From: Catenaria anguillulae PL171
Taxonomy: Eukaryota > Blastocladiomycota > Blastocladiomycetes > Blastocladiales > Catenariaceae
Reading direction: 5' to 3'
Length of the DNA stretch: 64,000 nt
Assembly (NCBI GenBank): GCA_002102555.1
Contig: MCFL01000024.1
Coordinates: 310,001-374,000 of the forward strand
A program made the translations under genes and the position numbers. The notes under the pieces were generated by a model. It made no database searches. It was not told the DNA's origin and saw only the letters and a program-made list of their open reading frames with translations. Shown here piece after piece: positions 45,023 through 58,147 of the stretch (position 1 is its first letter; each line of letters opens with the position of its first letter).

Positions 45023-46331
45023 TGCCTCAGGAGTCTAGGAATGAACGATTCAAGAGCCAAAGCAGAGGGCACACTCGATTTTGTGAGCGTCAATGCGTCG
45101 ACAGTATGTATATTTTGACAAAGAGTTGCACCGCACCGCATTGCACTGATCCTCAGCTCGCTCATTGCAAGCTCGCATCATCCGTCTGTGCTTGCTCGCT
45201 CGAAGATCCCAACTTTGGACCCTGGACCGCCGTCCGTGCATTCACAGTTGAAGTCGCCGACGCCATCCGTCAAGAATTCGTGTGGCCCTCAGGCCCACAT
45301 GCCATGCCGAGATTGGGCATGGATGTTCTTCCTCGCTTGATGAATGGTTGACGAGGTTATTGGCCCACAAGTTATGAATGAAATGAGGCTGGGTTTGCGA
45401 CTATCTGGTTGTCGCCTTCACTCCCATCCCCACCTCGGCAGCCCATTCATCATCTCGTACAAATGATGCCAATGCAACGAACGGAAAGCTCTGCCGGTGA
45501 GAGCCAAGCGTCCAGCATGTCTCACCTTGCTAAGGTGTCGCTTATCTTGAACCCATCGTCACCTGTCTGCGCTGGTCTGGGTTTATGTCTGTAAGCGGTG
45601 ACGTGTGGACAGATAGGGACGAGTGAGACATGTACATATGCCCGGCTCATGCTCACCTTGATTCCAGGGTAGTTCTTGGATTCGATTCCCCTGCCTGCTG
45701 TGTGCAGCGAGAATTGTATACATGGCGATTGGCGGGGCAGTGGGTGGTAAATCAACGTCAACGCGCCCAAGGCGAGGCTATCCAAAAACATGTGCAGAGA
45801 TCGTACTGGGGTGTAGGGACTTGGCAAATGAATCGGGCATGCATTGCAGGCATGTTTACTACGGCAGTATATATAAGCAGTAGGGCAGGGACATGTCTCA
45901 TCTTTCATTTGTGAAGGGAAAGCTTCAAGGGAGGGAGAAGCTGCCTTCAAGTTGCAACTGTGCATCGCAGCGCGATCAGAGTGTCTCGCGGCAATCGTGC
46001 CCCAAGAACCTTGTGGAAATCGCGTCACTCCACTTGACAACCTAAAAACAAGCTGCCGTATCGGGACGACTCGGTGGCTGCGCGTCTCGCACGCGTCGTC
46101 GTGTCCTGAACACCAACACACACCAGCACTGCCCACCAACGCACACAAGAGCAAGAGAGCAAGAGAGCAAGGTCAGATCGAGAGATTGTGCGCGTGCTGC
46201 CTTGCCGCTGTGCTCGAGAGTACAAAAGCCCCTCGCCGCCCACCCATCATTCCTCCCTCTCTCCGACTTGACTCCTCATCCACACGTCTCCCTGTGACTC
46301 AACCTCCACCCTCCACCCTCCACCAACCAAC
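45023..46331 (+). promoter_or_regulatory. Enolase upstream region with TATA-like element
   Basis: 1.3 kb between divergent starts of the SH3 gene and enolase. A TATA-like sequence (GTATATATAAG) lies at 45867-45877, 455 bp before the enolase ATG. The last 130 bp are C/T-rich with CACCCTCCACCCTCCACC just before the start. A purine repeat (AGAGCAAG units) is at about 46149-46172. No coding frame recognised. Confidence 0.4.
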
Positions 46332-47737
<1,406 letters not shown>

Positions 47738-48273
47738 GCCGTGATTCTTCTCAATCCGTTCTCTCTTTTTTCGCGTCCCCTTGCATTCCCGTTGTGAATG
47801 TGCAAGTATATCCCACCAAGCTCATGTCCTTTTGTACGTGTGATTGTATATATCAACAATAGTTTTATCGCCTCTTGAGTTGCTTTCCGATGCCATCCTC
47901 CTGTGGCCATGGTCACACTCATGCATCCGGCCTCTTAGAGAACATAGCTCGTTTATACGTGTAAACCAGCGGACACGGATGGGGTCGGACGTGCGAGAAA
48001 TGCACAGAAAGATGATACACTGTCAACACGCCCACGATGGTGTCGGCGGCTGCAGTCAACCGCTTGCCTGCCGCTCATTTCGGTGGCGTTGCTGAAAGGT
48101 TTCCAAGGTTGGCTCGCTCCTCCTGCGTCTCATGCCCACACCAGTCACGACTCACGCACAGTACAAATACCGCAAGCTGCCCGCTCTGTCCCATTCCTCT
48201 CTCTCTCCTTTCCCTACGAGTAACGGACACTCCAATGAATGCCCAGCATTGAGATAATCAAACAAAATCCACC
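47738..48273. other. Intergenic, nothing recognised
   Basis: 3' UTR of enolase and upstream region of the C2 gene. No coding frame recognised; the stretch before the C2 start is C/T-rich. Confidence 0.5.
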
Positions 48274-48928
48274 ATGACTGCCTCTTCTACCACTGCCACG
48301 CCCGCCACTCGCCCGCTGCGCATCTCGTCGGTCGAAGTCACCGTTGGTGCGTCCGCGACCACTTCCTTCCAAATGGCTCGTCATGTTTGGCCAGACAGAT
48401 GCTGACCTCTGCCAGTGGCGTCGTCACACGACCCACTTCCCCAACAATCAGTCGAATCGCGCGGACTCAAGGACTCTGACTTCTTCGGCAAGGCCGATCC
48501 TTACCTGCTCGCCACCGTCGGCGACCACACCCTCAAGTCCAAGGTACGCACGCGTGTATCTCGAGCTGCCTGTGCCAGTTGAGGTGCACCCCAATCTCAT
48601 CTAACCCTGATCCGCTCGATCGTCCCGTGTCTGCCCATCATAGACCAAGGAATCCGCAGGCACAAACACGTCCTTCAACGAGACCTTCATGTTCCCGCTC
48701 TCCTCGTCGTCGTCAGCCGCGCTCGCCAATAACTCTTTGACCATTGACCTGATGGACGACGACACCATGGGCCGTGACGATCTGCTGGGCCGTGTGTCGA
48801 TTCCGCTTGCCGGCCTGCTGGTTTCGGGCGCCGTGGATCAGTGGGTGCCGCTGACAAAGAAGGACGGCAGGCCCATTGCCGGCGCAGAGTTGCATGTCAA
48901 GGTGTGGCCCAAGGCCGTCATGGAGTAA
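48274..48928 (+). CDS. Small single C2-domain protein (3 exons)
   Basis: Exons 48274-48346, 48452-48543 and 48644-48928 give 149 residues, essentially one C2 domain. Features: LRISSVEVTVVESRGLKDSD for the first strand and loop, FFGKADPYLLATVG with the loop-1 Asp, then TSFNETFMFPL, the Asp-rich loop LMDDDTMGRDDLLGRVSIPL and a closing strand ELHVKVWP. The Asp residues (DSD, ADPY, MDDD, GRDD) are those that bind calcium in C2 domains, so calcium-dependent membrane binding is plausible. Similar short stand-alone C2 proteins occur in plants and fungi. There is no signal peptide or helix. Partner and process unknown. Confidence 0.85.
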
Positions 48929-49248
48929 ACATGGAGGGTTCATTTGTATGCATGTGAGAGTTGCGTGTGAGAAAGTGCAGGAATTCCCGGGATCGTGTCA
49001 TCATCATAATGTAATGGCCGGAGGTCAATCTTCTATTCCAATCCCTTCAACAAATAGTCTTGTGCGAGGCAACCAGTCGTCCAGCTCTTTACGCGATGTC
49101 GGACGACGCGTCATATCCCCACCCTGTATAGCTCTTCATGGCATGGCAGGTGAGTGCATAGATCCCTGTGCGACCCAAGAATTGTAGCACATGAAATGCA
49201 TAACTAGTCGCAATCCAATTGCATCCAAACGCATCAATATTCACCGCC
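48929..49248. other. Intergenic, nothing recognised
   Basis: 320 bp between the C2 gene and the next seven-helix gene, same orientation. No gene or repeat recognised. Confidence 0.5.
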
Positions 49249-50439
49249 ATGGCCGAAGAGGTACAGGCAGACCACTTTTGTCGCGTTCGCAAGTTGAATC
49301 GCGTCTCATCGCGACCCAACGCCTGACGTAAACCTCACCTCTTCCGTCACCATTCCCAATCTAGTCCGAAGTCTTTGTGTTCTCGCCCGAGTCGTACGTC
49401 TTTGGTGCGACCATCACCATCCACCTATGGACGCTTTACTCGTCCGTCAACCTATATTTTTCCACAAAGTCAAAATGGTACGCGGCCATTGCGGCGCTGG
49501 CCATGGGCCGCATTTGCGAGGTATGCATGTCGGTCCGGATCATGGCGCTGGGAATACCTGGCGAGATGGCCGCACTCGAGGTGGTCCAGCAAGTGATTAG
49601 TTGTGCGTGCCAGGTTGCGTTCGCGTGGATGCGGACAAGGAGGTACGGACTTGACGTTGATATCATGCCTCAGGTTAGTTTACTGAATGAACAAACTTGT
49701 GTACGTGCATAGTTTCCAACAAGTCTCAACACCCTCAACCACCCCGCGCGCTCTCACCCACACCATCCTCGCACTGACCTTTGTCAGCATCACGCTGTCG
49801 ACGCTGCTCAATCTGCTGGGCATTGTGGCCATGTTCATTCCAGCAACGCTGCCCAACATTGGGTCCACGTACCTGCCCTTCATGCTATTTGATTCGCTCG
49901 TGACGCTCGTGACGGCCTATGCCATCTCATCGACACTCCGCGCAGCCACGTCCTCGTCCCGCCCAGCAACGGCCATGCCTCAGATCATGCACGCACCGCC
50001 GCCAAGCAGCAAAGGCGCAGACGAAAAACACATTGCGACCGACACGACGGCCGCCACGCGCAAGTCCGAAGTGCTTGGGCTGACCAAAGTGGAGCGCATT
50101 GGGATGCTGCTGGGTCTTGAATCTGTCCTGCTCGTGTGCGTGCTGCTGGCACTCAATGCGTCTGCGCACTGGGACCCGTATTGGAGCTCCGTGTACCTCG
50201 GGTGGGCAATTGAAGGCAGGTGCTTTTGCGAGTACGTGTGTTTGGCGGCCAGGATCATGGGCGTTGGGTTTGGTGGCGGCGGCGCAAAGGGCCCGCAGTC
50301 GTCCTTGGCAACCAGCTCGTTTGCGCATTCGTCGGATGGCGGCCCGAGTGGGCATGCGCATGCAGGTGGGTCGTCGATGGGCAAGCAAAGCGAGACCATT
50401 CCGCCTGGGGCGCAGGTGGAGACGGTGCTCGGACACTGA
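49249..50439 (+). CDS. Seven-helix membrane protein, family copy (3 exons)
   Basis: Exons 49249-49260, 49365-49642 and 49713-50439 give 338 residues. Exon 1 encodes only MAEE. Exon 2 (278 nt, the same length as in the 29.6 and 36.6 kb copies) opens SEVFVFSPESYVFGATITIHLW and ends in phase 2 after TR, the conserved family splice point; exon 3 continues SFQQVST. Seven hydrophobic segments are seen, including ILALTFVSITLSTLLNLLGI, TYLPFMLFDSLVTLVTAYAI and MLLGLESVLLVCVLLAL. A Ser/Thr/Lys-rich loop of about 50 residues sits between helices 5 and 6, and a Gly/Ser-rich tail of about 70 residues follows helix 7 (EYVCLAARIMG). Sequence is well diverged from the other copies but helix order, loop position and introns match. 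Function unknown. Confidence 0.72.
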
Positions 50440-50673
50440 TTGATACATTGTCAGGAGAAAGAAAGTTTCGACATTTCCGATGGAGCAGAGTGGAAGGATC
50501 GAATAAGTAAATGCACGTCATCAGTAGGAAGGAATGCATTTGGCATATTGAGGGTAAACTGCTGTGCATTTATTTGCACGATGAAGGGAAATTGGGGTGG
50601 ACAACGGTATCGAATACAGACGAACACACACACATTTGTACCGTACAGGCCGACTAGACACTTTGCCGGCCAT

Positions 50674-51819
50674 TTATCCCGGAGTATGCCTGACCGCCCC
50701 GTTATTCACTTGCATGGCAGGAGATAATGTGCAGTGCACCACCGACCCTGTGCGCTGCTCACTTTCCGCCAACATACGCAAATCCACGCTTGGCATGTCT
50801 CCGATCTGTTCATCACCCACGACCACAACCGCTAGTGTCGCCGACGCACCCAGTACTGGTGACGGCCGGTTGGATCCAGTTGTGAGAGGTGGGTGAGCCA
50901 AACTCACGACGTCTTCGTCGCGTTCGGTGATTGTACTGAGCTGTGGGCGCGGCCCAATGGGGATGAGCGGGTATGATCCGACCGAGGCAGAGCGCGGGAG
51001 GATGGGGATTGCGGTGTGAACGAGCAAAGGGTCGGTCGACGACCGACCTGGCTGCGGAGGGGGTGGTGGTGCGAGTGGTGGGGGTATGTGTGGAATGGTG
51101 GCGGTGGGTCGGCCAAGGGAGGTTAGAGTCGATGTGGACGACCGCAACGTGTCGTTGGCATTGGCGGTGGGGAGCGGGGTTGAGATGGCCGTGGTCAGAT
51201 ACCGCTCCGTCTCGTGATCGAGGGTGCGGTACTCTGGTGCCTCGCCCGCTTCTGCCGCAACTGGTGCCCTTGCGTCTGCTGTTGAATCCGCAACAGCAAT
51301 GGTCGCGTGCGACTGGGACCGCCCAAACGAAGCCAACCTGCTGAGGGACCGCACCAAAGATCCCGTCAGTGACTGGTATCGCGGGAGGGTGGGCGTGTCA
51401 TTGGGCAACGCCAGCTGGCCATGACCGGATCCGCGATTGTTGCCGCGGCCGCGGCGCGAGTACCGCCTGAGGGGGTCGAGCATGCGTGGGTCGGCCGGGC
51501 GGAGGCCCTCGCGGTCGAGGTGCGGGACCTTGGTGCGGAAGGAAGGCAGGGACGTGCGTTGCTTGCAGCAGATGAAGAAGAGGCCGATGAGGGCTATGAG
51601 GAGAATGACGTTTGCGAGGACGAGTGGCAGGATGGCTGCCGAGGAGATGCCTGAGGAGGGCGCAAAGGGGTCTGCTGGGGATCCTGATGGTGGCGGTGGA
51701 TTGGTGGTAGGTGCTGGAGACGGCGGCGAGGATGCAGTTGGCATGGTGACATGGGTTCGTGATGGGATGATGGTGACGGAAAGGACTGACGGGGTTGATT
51801 GCTTGGAGATAAACATCAA
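50674..51819 (-). CDS. Proline-rich single-pass membrane protein, function unknown
   Basis: Uninterrupted frame of 381 residues. The first 50 residues are Ser/Thr/Pro-rich (short extracellular part); one transmembrane helix AAILPLVLANVILLIALIGLFF at about 58-80 is followed by CCKQR. The remaining 300 residues are cytoplasmic, low complexity, with Arg-rich (RRYSRRGRGNNRG) and Pro-rich stretches (PPPLAPPPPPQP) that could bind SH3 domains. There is no cleavable signal peptide, so type III or tail-out orientation is inferred from the positive-inside rule. A later Met (residue 26) is an alternative start. Architecture recalls the SH3 membrane gene 6 kb away, without sequence similarity or an SH3 domain. 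The frame lacks stops over 1.1 kb and has protein-like codon use, but no family is recognised. Confidence 0.6.
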   Translation of the reverse strand: MMFISKQSTPSVLSVTIIPSRTHVTMPTASSPPSPAPTTNPPPPSGSPADPFAPSSGISSAAILPLVLANVILLIALIGLFFICCKQRTSLPSFRTKVPHLDREGLRPADPRMLDPLRRYSRRGRGNNRGSGHGQLALPNDTPTLPRYQSLTGSLVRSLSRLASFGRSQSHATIAVADSTADARAPVAAEAGEAPEYRTLDHETERYLTTAISTPLPTANANDTLRSSTSTLTSLGRPTATIPHIPPPLAPPPPPQPGRSSTDPLLVHTAIPILPRSASVGSYPLIPIGPRPQLSTITERDEDVVSLAHPPLTTGSNRPSPVLGASATLAVVVVGDEQIGDMPSVDLRMLAESEQRTGSVVHCTLSPAMQVNNGAVRHTPG

Positions 51820-52946
51820 ATCATATCATAGGGTCATGACATATGACATGAATATCGATGGTACGCATACACGGGGCCAGCGAGCCGGCCATCGCGACGA
51901 GGCAAGCAGCGAATGCGGTCAAAACCACAACCCACCGCCGACTTGCGTACAAACTTCAGTTGACCGCTCCGCAGCGTCAACGGTAACGGCACGAGAGAGA
52001 CTGGCTCGACGGATATTGATGGTCATGGTCATGGAAATGTTGAACTGACCACCAGAGATAGTGTGTGCATACATGGTGGCCGTGCCAGAGAGTAAGTAGT
52101 AGCAGAGCGAGGGAACGGGTCCAGTCGATGTCGATGTTGATGTCGATGGAGGAAATCTGGCGATCGCTTGCCATTGTCTCACGGCACATGAAGCGAAAAG
52201 TCTCACACCAGTCACAGCGATCACTGCTTTGGATGGGCCCAGTCCACGGACTATGACAACATTCCTCAGGCTCAGGGATATGCACCCTAACGTGAGCGTA
52301 CTTTCGTATACAGTTATAGCTGCTGCTTCCAATTCCCATCAAACATTGTTTCGTTTCCAGCTTCGCTTCTATGTGCGATGTGCGGCAGCCTCTGAGAAAG
52401 TCTGATCGACAGCCCATCTACTTATCCATCTAGACGCACACGCACGCACGCGACGCGTCTTGGTTGGCTGTAAACAAAGTTGGCACACAAAGATATGCAT
52501 ATTTACCTACGCGTCCAACTGATTTGAACCTTTCCGACATCCTTGCCCTGCCTTCAGCCTTCAGTAGGCTGCAGGCGGCCACAGCTCGAGTTTTGCCCAT
52601 GTCTTGACTCTTCTGATCTGTCACCAAGAAGAATTCAAGATAGAGACGTAGCCTCTTCCTCATCCTCATCATCCATTGTCATACGAATTCACTTGCCCTC
52701 ACTCTGACGCTGACAGCTGCAGTGACTGCACGATTGATTGCCCTTCTCGAAACACGTTTTGAAGGTTCGTAATCGTAAATGTGCACTGGCCATGGACACT
52801 CCGTCAACCGTCCATTAAAAAGTCGGTGCTGGCCGCTCTCTTCTCCTCGATCCACTCACACACCCCTTCATTCATTCATTCATTCATTCATTCATTCATT
52901 CATTCAGGCACTGTCGCCAACAGTCAACCAACGCAATCAATCAACC
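51820..52946. other. Intergenic, divergent promoters, with (TTCA)n repeat
   Basis: 1.1 kb between divergent starts of the proline-rich membrane gene and phosphofructokinase. Short frames only. The end nearest the PFK ATG is C/T-rich and holds a tetranucleotide repeat. No gene recognised. Confidence 0.5.
52867..52906 (+). repeat. (TTCA)10 microsatellite in PFK leader
   Basis: Forty bases of perfect TTCA repeat ending 40 bp before the phosphofructokinase ATG, probably within the 5' UTR. Confidence 0.9.
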
Positions 52947-55900
52947 ATGGACACACCAACACTTTCGCACATCACCCTACGTGCCCGCGACCGCGCCCAC
53001 CTGGGCCAGGCACTCGCCTTCTACGGCCACTTGGGCTTCTCCATCATCCGCCACGACCAAGACGACAATGGCCACTGGCTTGTCTATCTCCCGCCCACCT
53101 CGCTGGCCGCCCCCAACAACTACATTCCCAAGGCCACAGCACCCCTGGTCCCTGCCTCGGGCGGCAAGGGCTCTGGATCGCCCGCCATGCCCTCCAGCCC
53201 GGTCCTCGCCCCGACGCCCTCGCACGCGCCCGCAACCCCGCGCCGCGTCCAAAAGGGCGATCCGCAGCGCCCGCAGGTGCCCGCCACCATTCACTTGCGC
53301 GTGGCCGATCAGGGGTCTGTGGCCGGCGAACTCGTCGACATGGACACGGAAAAGCTGCATGGCGCGCCCGTATCGCTCGTATTTACCACGGCCGACCTTG
53401 TGGCCCTCGAAAAGATGTGCTTGGCAAGGCAGTTCAAGTGCAAGCAAATGACTCGGGATGACGGTGGGGCCTACCTCTACGTGGCCGATCCCTTGGGCAA
53501 TGTCGTTGTCTTCACCACAAAGGTATGTAGTGCACGTTCCTATCATCGTATCCATCTTTTCGGCCATGGATCCGATTCTCACACCTGCTCGATTGATTGA
53601 TTGATCAGGCACACCCATTCTCGTCGCACATTCTGCAAAACTCGACCACGTCCATTCCATCGGCCACTCTGCCAGATGCTCTTCCCTACGCAGCCATCCC
53701 GCACCATGCGACCGAATCCACCTCACGCTCCAGCGAACCCGTCTCGACGACGACGGATGCCGATGCCGCGGCCCCGGCCAAGCGCATTGGTGTCCTGACC
53801 TCTGGCGGCGACTCGCAGGGCATGAATGCGGCTGTCCGCTCGGTCGTGCGCATGGCCATTCTCAAGGGCATGCAACCTTATGCCGTGTACGACGGGTACC
53901 AGGGCCTCGTTGACAACCGTATGGTCCCCTTTGGCTGGGCCGATGTCCAGGGCTTGCTGAGGTTGGGCGGCACCGTGATTGGATCGGCTCGATGCATGGC
54001 ATTCCGCGAGCGTGCCGGCAGGTTGACGGGCGCAAAGAACTTGGTGGATCGTGGCATCGACGCCCTTGTTGTGGTTGGCGGTGACGGCTCATTGACGGGT
54101 GCGGACCGCTTGCGTGCCGAGTGGCCCAGTTTGCTTGACGAGTTGCTGGCCACGGGTCGCATTTCGCAAGAACAGCGCAACCGGTACGCCCACTTGACCA
54201 TTGTGGGCCTTGTCGGATCCATTGACAATGACATGTCCTCGACCGACATGACCATTGGGTGCGCCTCGGCCCTGCACCGCATTTGCGAGGCAATCGACGC
54301 CATCGAGGCCACAGCGCTCTCGCACGGACGTGCCTTTGTTGTGGAAGTCATGGGCCGCCACTGTGGATGGTTGGCCCTCATGGCTGCGCTCGCCACCGGC
54401 GCGGATTGGTTGTTTGTACCCGAGCGGCCCGCACTCGTCGAGTCGTGGCAAGAGGCCATGGTCAAGCACTTGCAAAAGCTCAAGGATCGTGGCCAAAAGA
54501 AGATGCTCGTCATTGTGTCCGAGGGCGCAATTGATCGCGAGTGCAACCCCATCAAGCCCGATGAGGTCAGGGATGTGCTGGCAAAGCAGCTCGGGTTGGA
54601 TGCCAGGGTCACGACCTTGGGGCACGTGCAGCGAGGTGGTTCGCCTGCATTTTACGATCGGTATGCTCCGTTGTTTCGTCATTTACATTCACGTAGAACC
54701 TTGTACTCACGCAGGATATTGTTCTGTGCCATGCGTTTAGCTACCTCGGTACGGTCCAAGGTGTGCGCGCCGTCGAAGAAATCCTTCGCTCGACCCCGGA
54801 AACCCCGTCGCCCATGATCGGTATCTCGCAAAACAAGCTCACAGTGCAACCGCTCATGAAGGCCGTAGAGCTCACGCACGCCGTGTCCAAGGCCATTGAC
54901 GCCAAGCAGTTTGCGCGCGCCATGGAACTCCGCGACCCCGAGTTTGCGCCTGCCTTTGACACCTATGTTGCCATGAACAACCTCCCACCGGCCCTGTTTG
55001 GCACGCCCGCGCCCACGTCGCTGCTGGCACGTGTGCCTGCAACCATTGGCAACTCGTCTTCGGTCGCAAGCAATGCCGGATCCGACTTCTCACGCCCGGG
55101 GTCGCCCGCGCTCGATGCCATCCCGAGCAATGGCCTGCGCGTGGGTATCTTGCACATTGGCGCGCCCGCCGGTGGATCCAACGCCGCCACGCGCACAGCC
55201 GCGCTCTTGGCCCTCAACCGCGGCCATGTGCCCATTGCCATTTACAATGGTATTCCGGGCCTGGCCCGTGGCGACGCCAGCGTGCTGACGCGCCGGACCG
55301 TGGCCAACTGGACGGCGCGCGGCGGGTCCGAACTTGGGACCAACCGGGAGCAGCCCAACAACCAGATTGGCGTGTGTGCGTTCCAGCTGCAGCGCTTGGG
55401 CATCAATGCGCTTATTTTCGTGGGTGGATTCGAGGCGTTTACCGCCCTGCACACGCTCGCTGCCAACCGTGACCAGTACCCTGCCCTGTGCATTCCTATG
55501 GTGCACATTCCCGCCACCATTTCCAACAATGTGCCCGGCACCGACTACTCGCTCGGGTCCGATACCGCGCTCAACGCCATTGTGGACGCGTGCGACAAGC
55601 TCAAGCAGTCCGCATCGGCCAGCCGCAAGCGTGTGTTTATGGTGGAGGTGCACGGCGGCAACGTCGGGTACTTGGCAACCATGGGCGGATTGGCCGGCGG
55701 CGCCACAGACGTGTACATTCCTGAGGAGGGCATCAACCTGGCGCGCATCCAAAAGGACGTGGACTACTTGCAGCGCAGGTACAGCGCTGAGCAGGGCACG
55801 GGCGCAAAGGAGGGACGTGTGTTTTTGCGCAACGAAAACGTGTCCGAGACGTATGGCACCGAGACGTTGTGTGCCATCATGCGCACCGAGTCTGGCGGCT

Positions 55901-56304
55901 TGTTTGATGCACGGTCGGCCTTGTTGGGTCACTTGCAGCAAGGTGGGTCGCCCAGTCCCTTGGATCGTACGCGCGCAACACGGTTGGCGGCCGTGTGCAT
56001 TGACTGGATCGAGCGCCACGCCCAGCCGCCGCGCGAGGGCTCGCCAGAGGCAAAGACGGGCCAAGTGGTCTACTCCAAGGTGCGCGAGTCGGCGTGTGTT
56101 GTTGGGTTCCGCGGTGCAGACTTGGTGTTTACGCCCGTGGATGACTTGATGCAGTTGAACACGGATCTCAAGAACCGTAGGGCGCTCGAGGCCTGGTGGA
56201 TGCCGTGGCGCGGATTGGTGCCTCTGTTGGCTGGGTATGCAGTGTCGGCCGATAAGGCGGCCGCGAGTGCAAAGTCGGTGCCAGAGCCAGTTGCAAAGTT
56301 GTAA
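52947..56304 (+). CDS. PFK1: ATP-dependent 6-phosphofructokinase, fungal duplicated type (3 exons)
   Basis: Exons 52947-53522, 53609-54660 and 54741-56304 give 1063 residues, the size of fungal PFK subunits (yeast 959-987). Residues 1 to about 195 form a glyoxalase-like domain (HITLRARDR...FYGHLGF; a second half with [16 protein letters not shown]), as on yeast Pfk1/Pfk2. The catalytic half has [18 protein letters not shown] (about 253-270), [23 protein letters not shown] with the catalytic Asp, EVMGRHCGW and GHVQRGGSP. The regulatory half starts about 674 ([14 protein letters not shown]) with [28 protein letters not shown] and GHLQQGGSP. It phosphorylates fructose 6-phosphate, the committed step of glycolysis. 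The second intron (54661-54740) was placed so that [11 protein letters not shown] is restored; phases close. Confidence 0.95.
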
Positions 56305-56959
56305 GTGTGGTTTTTGTCATTGCTTTCCTTGCGCCTGCTAGCAAGGCAGAGTGACTGAGGTCGTTGTTGTTGCTTTCTTCAGTTAGTTTATATCTCGTTA
56401 TGCTTTTGCTCTATTGCTTTCATGTTCTTTATCGTTGTAAACTGTTCTCGTCCGTCACGTTTTTCCCAGTCCTCAATTTCGTCAACACTTGTCTGAATTC
56501 TCAATGAATCACTGCTTTATACACCCATGCATCCGCATCCCTTGTTCGGCTCCAAGTCGAGGAACTGGCCGCTGTGGCGAAAGCACAAAGAATGCTACGT
56601 TGTCTGCAAACTAGGACAAGACAGGACTTGGCGCGATGTGAGGCAAGGTAAGGAGAATAGAGACAAGCACGGGGAGAAGAGATTGAAGAAGCGCAAGAAC
56701 GTTTGGATGTGGGCCAAGGAAAAGGGGAATAGGAATGAAATGTAAGGCAACAGGCAAAGAATGAAAAAAAAAAGTGCTGGCAACATGCATGACAGGCAAG
56801 AAAGACGACATGCAAATGAAAAACAAATAACGATAGTAAGGCGGGATTGGCACGGAATAAGTTAATTCAGAGAAAATAATGATAAAAACGCTCGGCCCTC
56901 GCAGCTGTCTCGCAGGGGCCTTTTGAGTGCAAACACTTCCAAGGCACCTCATCCTCACC
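56305..56959. other. Intergenic between convergent genes
   Basis: Holds the 3' UTRs of PFK (plus) and of the CCCH gene (minus). No coding frame or RNA gene recognised. Confidence 0.5.
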
Positions 56960-58101
56960 TCAAAATAGCTTGCGACGCACAGGCGCAATCTCTTCCTTCC
57001 ACCCAAACCCGCCGCTTCTGTTGGCCCCGAACCCAGCAGATGCTCCACCGCCGCCAACCACACCTAGCATACCCACCGGACTCGACGCGAACTGCAAGCT
57101 GCCATGTGCTCCATTCTGGTCGTCCACCGTCATGTGTCCGAATTGGGCACGCATCGACGAGTAGCCGTCCTGCGGCGTGCTGGGCGCCGTTAGCGACATG
57201 TGCTGCCCCAACGGCGACGCCGATGGCGGGTGTCCAAATGGCGGCAGGTGTGATGACATTGCGCCCGATCCATGTCCTGACGACGGGGTCGTCGACATGG
57301 GCGATCCAAACGACGATGCGTGAGCAAGCGGTGGTGCCGTGGGACACGGCGACGAGGGGCACATAGAGCCAGCGTGCCCCGATGACGACAGTGCGGCAAA
57401 TGTAGCGGCCCTGGGCCCTGAGCCGGTCGCCGTGAGCTCCCATGCCGACCACGCGTGGGTAATCTGGTGCGTCGGCGTTGGCGACGGTGCATAAGCTGTC
57501 GCGCCGCTCGGGCTCCACCATGCTCCACCGCCGCTGGCGCCCGTGACTGACATGGATGAAGGGGATGCCGACACGGCCATGTCGCCGCCACTTGTTCTGC
57601 TCATGAGATACGCCGGGTCAGAGTGCCGGTGCTGCGCGTACAAGTGCTGCTGCGAGTTGTACTTGATGGCCGACGTGGGCGTCGACGGCTCCAGACCGAG
57701 CTCTTGCTTGAGCCCAGAGTCGAGCCCCGTCACGTCCATGGAGTCCACGTCCATGTCGCCAGCGGCAGCGGCAGCGGCGGCGTCCGAGTTTGGCATCGAG
57801 TCCAGCATCATGCTATCGGACATGGAAGACTGGTGCGCCGGGCTCGTTAGCGTGGATCCACCAAAGGGAGACATGCCCATGCCGCCAGAGGTGCTGTTGT
57901 ATGGCGGGGTGGGCATGGATGAGAGAATTGAGGGCTGGTTCGAGTGCAGCGACTTGGGCGTGGGTGTGGGCGGCATGGACGTTGGCGCCGACGACGAGTT
58001 GCTGGCGGTGTTGTTGTTGTTGTTGTTGTTACTGCCGCTGTTGGGTGACATGCTGATTGCTCCACCGCTGCTTCCAGTCCCAGTCGACCCAGGTGACTGG
58101 T

Positions 58102-58147
<46 letters not shown>

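Noticed and set aside
55090-56064. 324-codon minus-strand frame
   Set aside because: Antisense of the regulatory half of phosphofructokinase.
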